From positions 124,001 to 188,000 of the forward strand of contig NZ_FOQD01000012.1 in assembly GCF_900113665.1 (NCBI RefSeq): DNA of 64,000 nt, read 5' to 3'. Shown here in pieces: positions 46,624 through 55,147 of the stretch. Under the pieces are notes generated by a model, which was not told the origin of the DNA, did not search any database, and was given only the letters and a program-made list of their open reading frames with translations. This DNA comes from Planctomicrobium piriforme (lineage in GTDB: Bacteria; Planctomycetota; Planctomycetia; Planctomycetales; Planctomycetaceae). Numbering within the stretch: position 1 is the stretch's first letter; the number at the start of each line of letters is the position of its first letter. Made by a program: the position numbers and the translations under genes.

Positions 46624-47121
46624 ATGGCCAGTTACAACAAAGTGATCCTTGTCGGAAACCTCACCCGTGATCCGGAAGTGAAGTACACGACCGGCGGCAC
46701 GGCCGTCGCCGAGTTGGGCCTGGCTGTGAACCGCACCTGGTTCGACCAGAAATCGAACGAGCGCAAGGAAGAAACCACGTTTATCGACGTCACCTTGTGG
46801 GGACGCCAGGCCGAAGTGGCCGGCGAGTACCTGACCAAGGGGCGGTCGGTGTTGATTGAAGGGCGTCTCCAGCTCGATAGCTGGGACGACCGCGAGACTG
46901 GCAAAAAGCGTTCGAAGCTGAAAGTCATCGGCGAAGCAATGCAGATGCTGGGCGGACGCGGAGAAGGCGGCGGTGGAGGAGGGGCTCCCAGCGGCGGCGC
47001 AGGCCGTCAGGCAGCCCGCAGCGGCGGTTCGGCCTCGCAGGATTCCGCCGAATCCTTCTATGATTCGCCTCCACGAGGCGGCGGCAGCAGCGGCGGCGGT
47101 GATGAAGACGTCCCTTTCTAG
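46624..47121 (+). CDS. ssb: Single-stranded DNA-binding protein
   Basis: 165 residues. The OB-fold core (about 1-108) carries KVILVGNLTRDPEVKYTTGG, NRTWFDQKSNERKEETTFIDVTLWGRQAE and GRLQLDSWDD; then a Gly/Ser-rich linker (about 118-155) and the acidic DEDVPF end that recruits replication and repair proteins. GGGAG lies about 6 bases before the ATG. It works with DnaB, encoded two genes downstream. Confidence 0.97.
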   Translation: MASYNKVILVGNLTRDPEVKYTTGGTAVAELGLAVNRTWFDQKSNERKEETTFIDVTLWGRQAEVAGEYLTKGRSVLIEGRLQLDSWDDRETGKKRSKLKVIGEAMQMLGGRGEGGGGGGAPSGGAGRQAARSGGSASQDSAESFYDSPPRGGGSSGGGDEDVPF

Positions 47122-47193
47122 GCGACGTTCGATTCCAGCCTGGCTGCAGTGCAATTGTGATTCATCACCTGTTACCTACTGAATGAGATTGAG

Positions 47194-47706
47194 ATGGTCG
47201 TCAAACGCAAGCATGGACAGCGGATCCGCTCGGTTGATCGCAAGGGCGGAATTGAACTGCTCCTCGCCGAAGCCGTTCCCAACCTGGGAAATCAGGGCGA
47301 GATCGTTCGCGTGAAGCCGGGCTATGCCCGTAACTATCTCGTGCCGATGGGTCTGGCGACCGTCGCCACCGAAGCCAACAAGCAGATGGTCGAACGGCAT
47401 CGCAAACGCCAGGACGAAATGGCGGTTGCCCGTCGTAAAGAGCTGCAGCAGATGGCGGACAAGCTGAAGTCCTACAGCGTGACGCTCGAAGCCCATGCCA
47501 CCGACGACGGCCACTTGTACGGCTCGATCGGCCCGGCCGATATCAGCAAGGCCCTCAAGAAGGCCAACTACGCTGTCGAACCGTCGCAGGTGAAGACGGA
47601 AGGGGCCATCAAGAGCCTGGGCATGTACACCATCGGCGTCGAACTCGCCGATGGCGTCAGCACCGAAATCAAGGTCTGGGTCGTTCCGACGGCTGCGATC
47701 AAGTAG
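47194..47706 (+). CDS. rplI: 50S ribosomal protein L9
   Basis: 170 residues: GIELLLAEAVPNLGNQGEIVRVKPGYARNYLVPMGLA is the L9 signature, then the long central helix (about 55-90) and C-terminal domain. The first about 15 residues (KRKHGQRIRSVDRKG) are longer than the standard start at MELLL. It is followed by a strong terminator before dnaB. Confidence 0.96.
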   Translation: MVVKRKHGQRIRSVDRKGGIELLLAEAVPNLGNQGEIVRVKPGYARNYLVPMGLATVATEANKQMVERHRKRQDEMAVARRKELQQMADKLKSYSVTLEAHATDDGHLYGSIGPADISKALKKANYAVEPSQVKTEGAIKSLGMYTIGVELADGVSTEIKVWVVPTAAIK

Positions 47707-47749
47707 TCATCGCTGCGAAACCCGTAGCAGACAATTCAGAAATCTCGCA

Positions 47750-47783
47750 CGATTCGCGTCTTAGGACGCGAATCGCTTTTTTT
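47750..47783 (+). terminator. Rho-independent terminator after rplI
   Basis: CGATTCGCGTC (47750-47760) pairs with GACGCGAATCG (47765-47775) around a ttag loop, then C and seven Ts. It cuts the ribosomal/ssb part of the cluster off from dnaB, which must therefore have its own promoter nearby. Confidence 0.92.
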
Positions 47784-47897
47784 GAGACGGCCATCGGGAA
47801 CAGCTCCCGTTTCTGGTAGCATCTGTCATTGCGCCCCACGGCACTCTCGCGGGATTTTTCTTCGGGCACGATAGTCAAAACCAACCTGCGGACAGCG

Positions 47898-49253
47898 ATG
47901 GCGATGCAAGGCGAAGTCGAACGGCTGGGGAAAGTTCCCCCTCAGGATCTGCTGGCCGAGCAAAGCGTGCTGGGCGCGATGCTGCTCTCCAGCGAAGCCT
48001 ACGACGAGGCCATTCAGCACATTCAGGCTCCCTGCTTTTACAGCGATTCGAACCGCCGTATTTTTCAGTGCGTCCATGAGATGTACGAAAAAGGGGTACG
48101 GGCGATCGACGTCGTCACGCTGTCTCACGAACTCAAAAAGCGGGGCGACTACGAAGAGATCGGCGGAGCGCCCTATCTGAACGAGGTGATGGGCTCGGTT
48201 CCGCATGCGGCCCACGCCGGTTACTACGCCAAAATCGTTCGCGAGAAGTTCCTGCTCCGCAGCCTGATCGAAGTTTGCGAACGCTGCCTGAAGGATACCT
48301 ACCAGCAGGATGAAGATGTCGAAGACCTGCTGAGCCGGACCGAAAAGCGGCTCTTCGCCATTCTCGAACAGATGGAGAACGTCGATTCGATCGCCATCGA
48401 CGACATCCTCAACGCCACGTTCCAGCGGATCTTCGAACGCATGGACCGCGAAGAGTCGGTCAGCGGTCTGCCCACCGGCCTTCATGGGCTGGATGAATAC
48501 ACATCTGGTTTTCAGCCCACTGAACTCATCGTGCTGGCCGCTCGTCCCTCGATGGGCAAGACTGCTCTTGTTTGTAACTTTGCACTGGCGGTCGCAAAGG
48601 CCAATCGCGGCGTACTCCTCTTCAGCCTCGAACAATCCAAGACCGAACTCGCGGAACGCCTGCTTTGCATCCAGGCCAGGGTCAGCGGCCACAAGCTCCG
48701 CAAAGGGGAACTCGGAGAGTTCGAACAACACACCCTGATGGAAGCGGCTGACAAAATGCGGCAATGGTCGATCTATATCGACGATACCGCCGGTCGCACG
48801 ATGTCACAAATTGCCGCCATCGCCCGTCGCCTGAAGCGCCGCGACAAACTCGATATCGTCATCATCGACTACTTGCAGCTCATCGAATCGGAAGACCCCA
48901 AGATCCCCCGCGAACAGCAGATTTCATCGATCACGCGTCGACTGAAGTTTCTCGCCAAAGACCTGAGTATCCCCGTGATTGCTTTGGCCCAGCTCAACCG
49001 CGGCGTCGAACAACGGGAAGATAAGCGTCCCCGTCTGTCCGACCTGCGAGAATCAGGCGCCATCGAGCAGGACGCCGACATTGTGATGTTCCTGCACCGC
49101 CCCGAGGCATATGACCCCGAAGACAGGCCGGGTGAAGCCGACCTGATCGTGGCCAAAAACCGCCACGGTCCGATCGGGACCGTCGATCTGGTCTGGCTCC
49201 GTGAAATGCTGACCTTTGGCGACAAGAGCCCGATCACGATTGATGTGAATTAG
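47898..49253 (+). CDS. dnaB: Replicative DNA helicase DnaB
   Basis: 451 residues from ATG 47898 (ATG 47904 possible; the TTG-opened frame at 47829 is too long at the front). The N-terminal DnaB domain (about 12-110, PPQDLLAEQSVLGAMLLSSEAYD) precedes the RecA-like motor with the Walker A ARPSMGKTALVCNFAL, Walker B IVIIDYLQLIE, and SDLRESGAIEQDADIVMFLHR. It unwinds DNA at the fork, loaded by DnaC/DciA. No intein or insertion is visible. Confidence 0.97.
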   Translation: MAMQGEVERLGKVPPQDLLAEQSVLGAMLLSSEAYDEAIQHIQAPCFYSDSNRRIFQCVHEMYEKGVRAIDVVTLSHELKKRGDYEEIGGAPYLNEVMGSVPHAAHAGYYAKIVREKFLLRSLIEVCERCLKDTYQQDEDVEDLLSRTEKRLFAILEQMENVDSIAIDDILNATFQRIFERMDREESVSGLPTGLHGLDEYTSGFQPTELIVLAARPSMGKTALVCNFALAVAKANRGVLLFSLEQSKTELAERLLCIQARVSGHKLRKGELGEFEQHTLMEAADKMRQWSIYIDDTAGRTMSQIAAIARRLKRRDKLDIVIIDYLQLIESEDPKIPREQQISSITRRLKFLAKDLSIPVIALAQLNRGVEQREDKRPRLSDLRESGAIEQDADIVMFLHRPEAYDPEDRPGEADLIVAKNRHGPIGTVDLVWLREMLTFGDKSPITIDVN

Positions 49254-49263
49254 CAATCAACGC

Positions 49264-49291
49264 GCGTGCCGAAGCTACTGCTTCGGCACGC
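49264..49291. repeat. Palindrome after dnaB
   Basis: GCGTGCCGAAGC-tact-GCTTCGGCACGC, 12-bp arms, 10 bases past the dnaB stop. The right arm and its flank (GCTTCGGCACGCGTCAT) recur at 49907 after the next gene. Confidence 0.85.
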
Positions 49292-49346
49292 GTCATTTTG
49301 GAAGAGGAAACTGCACTTGAAGTAGCTGACATTCTGGTGGACTCAA

Positions 49347-49880
49347 ATGAATGCCGATACCTCGACGCCAGTTTCACGAAAATGGCTACGACCGCTCACA
49401 CTGGTTGAGTGGTTAGTGATCATCGCGCTGATTGCAGTTCTCATCGCCCTGCTCGTTCCTCCGGTGAAGTGGGGAGCAAGCGGATTCATTGATGTGCCGA
49501 TCCGGATCTTCGTCTTCGATGTGATCGAGGGCCGTCCAATCAAGGGCGCCCACGTCGCGATCATTCGCTACTCGCCTGACATGCCGAAGGCTGAATTTCC
49601 TGCCATAACAGCTGCTTTTTTTGACGAGCTCAGAACTTCTCAGGACCATCAGACTGATGACCGGGGAAGTACCATCATTACCGAAACGTTTATGACGGAG
49701 GTCAATTACAAATCGCCGGAACAGTTCGCCCTTCTTTTCAACAGATGGGTCGTCGTTGCTGCTGACGGATTCGAGCCTGTTATGACCCCTGTTAGGCATG
49801 ACACAGAGCGCACAGCGAAAATCCGAAAGAGAGGAGAACTGGTTGTCGCGGTCGGCCTTGTGAAAACTGCGAAGAGATAG
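49347..49880 (+). CDS. Single-pass membrane protein of unknown function
   Basis: 177 residues. Residues about 15-40 (RPLTLVEWLVIIALIAVLIALLVPPV) form one membrane segment of the kind shared by planctomycete pilin-like or prefilin-like proteins, but no G-F-T-L-x-E cleavage motif is seen. The rest is soluble, possibly periplasmic, and rich in beta-like stretches (IRIFVFDVIEGRPIKGAHVAI). Codon use is somewhat A/T-richer than in dnaB. Palindromes lie on both sides. Unknown role. Confidence 0.65.
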   Translation: MNADTSTPVSRKWLRPLTLVEWLVIIALIAVLIALLVPPVKWGASGFIDVPIRIFVFDVIEGRPIKGAHVAIIRYSPDMPKAEFPAITAAFFDELRTSQDHQTDDRGSTIITETFMTEVNYKSPEQFALLFNRWVVVAADGFEPVMTPVRHDTERTAKIRKRGELVVAVGLVKTAKR

Positions 49881-49895
49881 AGTTGCTCCCTCATC

Positions 49896-49952
49896 CCGAA
49901 GCTCCTGCTTCGGCACGCGTCATCTTGTGTTCCCAGGCGGGAGCCTGGGAAC
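49896..49952. repeat. Double palindrome at a convergent junction
   Basis: CCGAAGC-tcct-GCTTCGG (49896-49913) and GTTCCCAGGC-ggga-GCCTGGGAAC (49929-49952). They lie between the converging membrane-protein gene and the M28 peptidase gene. Confidence 0.85.
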
Positions 49953-50048
49953 TAGCAAGAGTGTCCAGAGTCGAGAGCCAGAAAAGACGCCGGGTTCTGT
50001 TTCTCTCAACGCTCATCCCTCAACTCTCAACGACTCCCCATTTCGGAT

Positions 50049-50945
50049 TTATCCCCCAGCAATTGCCACAATCGCTCCGCACACGCCCGGCACCACCTCT
50101 GCCATTCGCTCGTAGTCGAGCGTGTCGGGAGTATCCGTCGGCTGGTGGTAGTGCGGGTTGCGCAGGAAGCTGGTGTCGGTGATCATCAGCGCGGGGTAGC
50201 CCTGGTCCCAGAATGAGCTGTTGTCGGAACGTCGGATCTCTTCGATCTTCTCAGGTAAGGCGAGACTCAGGAGCGGCAGTTTCGTCGAACGTTTGAAGCC
50301 GCGGCGGAATTTCCAGAGCAGACGGCAGGAACTTAGATTGCCAACTGCGGCCACAAAGTTGGCCTTCGTTGGAATGAACCAGCGGATGAGTTTGGGGATC
50401 GTTTTGGGAATCTGCTGGCTGCCTGGCTCGTCACGGAAATAACCGAGCATCTCGAGCGCCAGCATCCCGACCACCTTCTCGTTCCGTTCGCGGCAGCCTC
50501 GCGCGTGAATCTGGCTTCCCATCTCGCCGAGGTGATAATGCGGCGGCTCTTCACAGGCCAAAGCAATCAGCCGCACGGTCCTCTGGAAGCGTTTTCCTTG
50601 CAGCCGCTTCGCCACCTCGATCAAGACCGCCACGGCCGAAGCGTTGTCGTCGGCGCCCGGTGTGGTCGACACGGTGTCGTAATGGGCGCCAACCACCAGA
50701 ATCTCGTCCGGGCGTCTCGTCCCCGGCAGTTCGACAATCAGATTGAACACCGGCTGCGCGAGTGCCAGGTAGGTTTCCTTCGTGACGATATACCCGGCCT
50801 GCGTCAGTTCGTTTTCGATCAACGTCTGCGTGGCCGCCATTGTCGAAGGCTTCCCCAGGTGCCGCGGCCCGATCAGGCCGGCCAATCGATCGACATGCTG
50901 CCGCAGCATTGCCGCCAGAGCCGTTTTTTCCGATGTCTCGGACAT
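50049..50945 (-). CDS. M28-family metallopeptidase
   Basis: 298 residues, no signal peptide. Zinc ligands and catalytic residues of family M28: GAHYDTV (H88, D90), PGADDNASA (D99/D100), CEEPP (E132/E133) and the late His in NPHYHQPTDTPDTLDY. It cleaves amino acids or dipeptides from peptides or acts as a glutaminyl cyclase-like enzyme; which is not known. AGGA lies 4-8 bases before the ATG. It converges with the palindromes at 49896. Confidence 0.93.
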   Translation of the reverse strand: MSETSEKTALAAMLRQHVDRLAGLIGPRHLGKPSTMAATQTLIENELTQAGYIVTKETYLALAQPVFNLIVELPGTRRPDEILVVGAHYDTVSTTPGADDNASAVAVLIEVAKRLQGKRFQRTVRLIALACEEPPHYHLGEMGSQIHARGCRERNEKVVGMLALEMLGYFRDEPGSQQIPKTIPKLIRWFIPTKANFVAAVGNLSSCRLLWKFRRGFKRSTKLPLLSLALPEKIEEIRRSDNSSFWDQGYPALMITDTSFLRNPHYHQPTDTPDTLDYERMAEVVPGVCGAIVAIAGG

Positions 50946-51053
50946 GACGTCCTTTCATGATCTTCGGCTCCCCTCGTCCCAGTACTCTGGGGAGAGGGGC
51001 CGGGGGTGAGGGGCAAGCGAACATGGTACGCACCAACGTGAGGATATCGCCCA

Positions 51054-51959
51054 TCAATAAAGTTCCTTCTCGACGCTGTCACTCGCCATCGCTGCATCAG
51101 GCGTAGACGGCTCTCGCCGGGTCCAGTTCCATTTCCCACACATCGGGCAGCGTTCATAGCGAAGATTGAAACCGAAGTTCACAGCGAATTTGAGACGTCG
51201 ATCAAACACTGCGCCACAAGTAGGGCATTTCGCCCGACCAAACATGAACAGTCCAAGCTTTTTGACAGATCCAGTATGGAGCCAAGCCAGAAACACGAGT
51301 GAAAGCAAATAGCAAAGCACTACCCAGTAGAGTAAAGCAATCGCGAAAAAGGGGTGATTGCGTCCCAGCGATGCCCAGCCCGCCAGCGCGATCGGCAGGT
51401 TCACCAGAAAATGGGCGAGCATCGCCGTCGGCAGTCCCACGAACATGCCCGGCCCGCAGCGCCAGATGACGAGCGCAATGCCTGTCATCCCTGAGTGAAT
51501 CAAGCAGGTAAGATTGCGTTCGAGGATGAATCCGCTCAGTTCATACCAGGGCATCTGCAGCACGCGCGGATCTTTGATCGCCACCAGTTGGGCGACGGTC
51601 ACCATCTCACCCAGAGCGAACCCCAGTCCCAGCGCTAATGCGAATGCCGCCAGATTGTCGCGGCGAATCTGCTTCCGCACCCAGGGAATCAGCAGAATCC
51701 AGAGCTTGGCCGGCTCTTCCGTCATCGGGGCATACATCAGCCGCAATGCCGTGAGGACGCCTGACTGCGGCGTCAACCATTCCACCAGCAGCCGATCCAG
51801 CGGCATGCGGACAAAGTGAAACATCACCCAGCACATCGGCAGTGCGGAGAGCAGACAGCAAGCGAGAGCCAGTCGATCCCCACGCCGCGCGATCCGTACG
51901 AGAATCGCGCCAAACAAGCAGGCTCCAAGCAGCACAGAGACCAGCGTTGCGAAGAGCAT
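51054..51959 (-). CDS. PrsW-like intramembrane protease with C-terminal zinc ribbon
   Basis: 301 residues, about eight hydrophobic segments (1-235). Seen: MTEEPAKLW (E81, E82, K85: the EExxK motif), LGFALGEMV (E118), IHSGMTGIALV (H155) and LAHFLVNL (H183), matching the PrsW/CPBP-related family of membrane metalloproteases, which cut regulatory proteins such as anti-sigma factors. After the membrane part comes a zinc ribbon CPTCG ... CPMCGKWNWT (about 244-275), an uncommon addition. Substrate unknown. It lies 108 bases from the M28 gene. Confidence 0.75.
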   Translation of the reverse strand: MLFATLVSVLLGACLFGAILVRIARRGDRLALACCLLSALPMCWVMFHFVRMPLDRLLVEWLTPQSGVLTALRLMYAPMTEEPAKLWILLIPWVRKQIRRDNLAAFALALGLGFALGEMVTVAQLVAIKDPRVLQMPWYELSGFILERNLTCLIHSGMTGIALVIWRCGPGMFVGLPTAMLAHFLVNLPIALAGWASLGRNHPFFAIALLYWVVLCYLLSLVFLAWLHTGSVKKLGLFMFGRAKCPTCGAVFDRRLKFAVNFGFNLRYERCPMCGKWNWTRREPSTPDAAMASDSVEKELY

Positions 51960-52015
51960 TGAGTCGCCGATTCATGTACGGTTCGTGACAACGCACCGTG
52001 CCGCACTATCTTCCG

Positions 52016-53596
52016 TTACTTCACAGCCGCTTCCGGGTTCGCTTCCAGCGACTGCACCTTCTCACGAACGACAGACGGAATGCCGCGGTTCATGAAATAT
52101 GCCGCCAGTCCCCCTTCGAGGATCAAAAAGATTTGAACGAGAAACCATACGACGCGATCATCCGGTGATCCCCACACTGCCCACAGCATGACCGGCACGC
52201 CAACCAGAATGACTGTGCCGGCCGCCTGAAGGACGAGCGACAGCATGATCGCATCGTGCGGGCGAGAGTCGAGAGAAGCAGCAACGACGATATGCAGATA
52301 AAGCAGAGACTGGACGCAGATTGCTGCCATGACGAGTGTGATCTCAAAAGTTGACCACCGATTCAGATCGAAGAACTCCGCGCGGTGCAGCCAGAGCCAG
52401 ACGGCGATGACGCAGAACAACCCCAGCGCCGGGAGCAGCGTCAGGCCCGCGCCGCAAATCTTCTCCCACAAGATCTGTCGCGGCGTTTTGGGGAGCAGCA
52501 ACAGGCACCCCAGCGTCTTCTCCTGGATCTCAACGCCGACGATCTGTGCTGCCAGTACGGCTGTCTCTAACAACGAGATTGTCACGAGAAGAAACGCGAA
52601 GGCTCCTTGAAGATCCTTCGTTTCCTTTCCGAGCCATCCCAGCGCCATGACAACGAGTGCGAGCAATAGAAACAGCACTCCTTTTCTCCAGGCATGTTTC
52701 CAACCCCCGCCGCCGATCTGGAATTCCTTCCATTCCAATGCCTGATCCCACACTCGTTGACTCGGCCGACGAGTCACCTGCCAGCGTTGCCGCCAATTGA
52801 ATACTCTCCAGTCGAGGAAGTCCCCATCGAGCAATCGCTGCGCGGCCGCAGACATTCCCAGCAGCAGCAAACCGAGCACCGCGCAGAAAATTGCAAACGC
52901 TCCCAGTCCGATGCCGGCATTGCTCGCTTGCAGCAGATTGGCCGACGCCTGAGCCGGATTTCTGGAGATCAAAGCGGATAGGGGACGGTAAATTAGAGCG
53001 AGCAACGGATGACTGGGAAACGAAAACGATATTCCCACCAGTGCGATTGTGCCCACAACAACAACGCCCAGCAGTGCTCCTCTCAACAACATGCCAGGCA
53101 ACGCAGAGCGTCGCTCCGATCGTGTGATCGCGGTCCCGAACAATGCCCCGTAACACAACGCCAGAAAGCCCATCGGCAACAAGAGAGTCAGGGCGGTCAG
53201 CATCCCTCGCATTGAGAGACCAAACGACTGCAACAAAAAGCAGATCGGAATCTCGGTCACGAGCATCCGCAGCAACTGGATCTGGAACGGAACGAGTTTC
53301 GTCGTCAACTGTCCCCATGGTCCGATGCCGGCCATTTGCAGAAAGCTGCGAGTATCCGTGTCGTCACGAACACTGGAGAGCATCTGGCCTGCCATCACCA
53401 TGACGGCGAATCCATTTAACAACATCAGAATCGAGAACTCTCCGGCGACGTTGAGGGGAAGATCCTTCAAAAATGCTGTTTTCAGGATGAACATGACCGC
53501 AAACTGGAAGACCGGAAAACTGATCAGATCCTGCTCGGGTCTCTGGTGCGTGAGCCAGCGTAGACGGCGATCGATCAGTTGCCGGACGCCGCTCAT
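52016..53596 (-). CDS. ABC-2 type permease-like membrane protein
   Basis: 526 residues with about 12 hydrophobic segments in two halves. AGGAGG lies 8 bases before the ATG. The second half (about 260-526) has the layout of ABC-2 permeases: a soluble start (RPSQRVWDQALEWKEFQIGGGGW), then LLLALVVMALGWLG and GVEIQEKTLGCLLLLPKTPRQIL, the latter resembling the EKERGTLE-LLxTPxxR coupling motif. So it should be part of an exporter, but no ATPase gene adjoins it. Similar planctomycete proteins often occur without their ATPase nearby. Family call is moderate. Confidence 0.65.
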   Translation of the reverse strand: MSGVRQLIDRRLRWLTHQRPEQDLISFPVFQFAVMFILKTAFLKDLPLNVAGEFSILMLLNGFAVMVMAGQMLSSVRDDTDTRSFLQMAGIGPWGQLTTKLVPFQIQLLRMLVTEIPICFLLQSFGLSMRGMLTALTLLLPMGFLALCYGALFGTAITRSERRSALPGMLLRGALLGVVVVGTIALVGISFSFPSHPLLALIYRPLSALISRNPAQASANLLQASNAGIGLGAFAIFCAVLGLLLLGMSAAAQRLLDGDFLDWRVFNWRQRWQVTRRPSQRVWDQALEWKEFQIGGGGWKHAWRKGVLFLLLALVVMALGWLGKETKDLQGAFAFLLVTISLLETAVLAAQIVGVEIQEKTLGCLLLLPKTPRQILWEKICGAGLTLLPALGLFCVIAVWLWLHRAEFFDLNRWSTFEITLVMAAICVQSLLYLHIVVAASLDSRPHDAIMLSLVLQAAGTVILVGVPVMLWAVWGSPDDRVVWFLVQIFLILEGGLAAYFMNRGIPSVVREKVQSLEANPEAAVK

Positions 53597-53906
53597 CTGC
53601 TGGTCCTCCTTACTTTCCGCCCGCCAGGGAATCTCAGCCAGTCACGGCTCGCTGCAAATCAGCCCGAGTTGTCGATTGATCAACGTATTACGCATGCTGC
53701 CATTTCAATGAGTGACGCATTCAGAAACAAGCTGACCCAGGCCGCTAGATTGGCGCAAATGCTGAGGAGGCGAGCTTCAGCGGGGGCTGGCTGGAATCCG
53801 GTAACACTGGACTTTTCGGCCCTCTGCCGGTAGTCTGTGCGGTTCCCGTCGCCCCGGTTTGGATGAGGGCGGCCCAATTTGATTTAAAAGATTGACGGCA
53901 CAAGAG
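53597..53906. other. Divergent spacer, no gene seen
   Basis: About 310 bases. No frame with coding character or a ribosome-binding site was found on either strand. It must hold the promoters of the ABC-2 permease and the DUF6800-like gene; an A/T-rich stretch (TTTGATTTAAAAGATTGA) just before the latter may be part of its promoter. Confidence 0.5.
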
Positions 53907-54068
53907 ATGGGACGTACCGAAAGAAGTCGTGAAATTGCTCGCCGCCGCGCTCGCACCGTGAAGGTGAAGAAGCTGCGTGCCCGGTTCGCCGCTGCCAAGA
54001 CGGACGCTGAAAAGACCGCCTTGACCGAAAAGCTGAGCCGCGTGAGCCCCTTCGCGACATTCAGCTAA
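53907..54068 (+). CDS. DUF6800-like small basic protein (53 aa)
   Basis: 53 residues: MGRTERSREIARRRART, KVKKLRARFAAAKTDAEK and an end like SRVSPFATF. This matches the small, very basic, helical DUF6800 family known mainly from planctomycetes. Its basic character suggests nucleic-acid or ribosome contact, but the role is unknown. It is followed by a strong terminator 23 bases after the stop. Start ATG 53907; a weak purine run AAGAG precedes it. Confidence 0.85.
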   Translation: MGRTERSREIARRRARTVKVKKLRARFAAAKTDAEKTALTEKLSRVSPFATFS

Positions 54069-54090
54069 GCTGATTGAAGACAACACTTTA

Positions 54091-54122
54091 ACGCCGGACG
54101 CCTGATTGCGTCCGGCGTTTTT
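54091..54122 (+). terminator. Rho-independent terminator after the DUF6800-like gene
   Basis: ACGCCGGACGC (54091-54101) pairs with GCGTCCGGCGT (54108-54118), followed by TTTTTC. It ends 26 bases before the TTG start of the NIPSNAP gene. Confidence 0.92.
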
Positions 54123-54147
54123 CTACGGCCTCGGCAGGAGTTCTCCC

Positions 54148-54924
54148 TTGCTGGTCCTTCGTTCTGCTGCGCTGTTGGCGGTGTGCTTGACCTGGGGGCT
54201 CTGGACGGCAGTATCAACTGCTCGTGCCGCGGATGCCGAGCCGGTCTACGAGTTGCGAGTCTACACCTGTGAGCCCGGCAAGTTGCCTGCCCTGGAAGAA
54301 CGCTTTCGCGACCACACCATGCGGCTGTTCGAAAAGCATGGGATGAAGAACCTGGCTTATTGGGAACCGCTCGACGGTCCCGAAGCCGAGACCACCCTCA
54401 TCTACATTCTCGAACACGCCAGCCGCGATGCCGCAACAAAATCCTGGGCCGCGTTCCGCGCCGACCCGGAATGGAAACAGGTGGCCGCTGCCAGCGAGCA
54501 GAACCACGGCAAGATCCTCGCCAAGCCCCCGACCGCCACATTTATGGCGAAAACCGATTACTCACCCGCCATAGGTCTGCCTGTTGCAGACAAGGTTTAC
54601 GAACTTCGTACCTATACGGCTGCCGAAGGCAAACTCGACGCTCTGAACACTCGTTTCCGCGACTACACCGTGCGGCTCTTCGACAAGTACGGCATGCCGT
54701 CATACGGCTACTGGGTTCCGCTCGATCCCCCACAGTCCGGCGACACGTTGCTCTACTTCCTCGAACACACCAGTCGCGATTCCGCTGCCGCATCCTTCAA
54801 AGCCTTCGCCGCTGACCCTGAGTGGAAACAGGCGTTTACCGAGTCCCAGAAAAACGGCTCGCTGACGGCCAAAAAGCCTGAGTCCCAGTTCCTCAAACTG
54901 GTCGACTTCTCTCCGCGCAAATGA
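54148..54924 (+). CDS. NIPSNAP-domain protein, tandem, exported
   Basis: 258 residues if read from TTG 54148, which has AGGAG 7 bases upstream. The frame opens at 54106 inside the preceding terminator, so that start is rejected. A signal peptide (about 1-28, ending STARAADAEP) is followed by two NIPSNAP modules of about 100 residues: YELRVYTCEPGKLPALEERFRDH and YELRTYTAAEGKLDALNTRFRDY, each ending with LEHxSRDxA ... F. NIPSNAP domains have a ferredoxin-like dimeric fold of uncertain role. It is probably exported. Repeats follow the stop. Confidence 0.85.
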   Translation: MLVLRSAALLAVCLTWGLWTAVSTARAADAEPVYELRVYTCEPGKLPALEERFRDHTMRLFEKHGMKNLAYWEPLDGPEAETTLIYILEHASRDAATKSWAAFRADPEWKQVAAASEQNHGKILAKPPTATFMAKTDYSPAIGLPVADKVYELRTYTAAEGKLDALNTRFRDYTVRLFDKYGMPSYGYWVPLDPPQSGDTLLYFLEHTSRDSAAASFKAFAADPEWKQAFTESQKNGSLTAKKPESQFLKLVDFSPRK

Positions 54925-54942
54925 CGGCGGGGAGGAAGATCA

Positions 54943-55116
54943 CCACGAAAAAGACGAAAGACACGAAAAATACCCTCTCGTTTCGCAGCTCCCGCTTCGA
55001 AACGCCAATCGTTACCCTGCGTTCCCAGGCAGGAGCCTGGGAACGAGCTATGTGAAACGCCAGTTTGTTCTGCGTTCTGTTCTGAATTCTTTCGCCTTCT
55101 TTCGTGTGTTTCGTGG
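54943..55116. repeat. Nested inverted repeats at a convergent junction
   Basis: An outer pair of CCACGAAA-type runs (54943-54969 and 55089-55116, opposite orientation) encloses CGTTTCG-c-AGC/GCT-t-CGAAACG (54979-55004) and GTTCCCAGGC-agga-GCCTGGGAAC (55021-55044). The structure lies between the converging NIPSNAP and VCBS-repeat genes. The outer arms could form a long stem around the inner hairpins. Confidence 0.85.
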
Positions 55117-55147
55117 TCAACTCTTCTGCGTTTGACCACCGCCTGAA

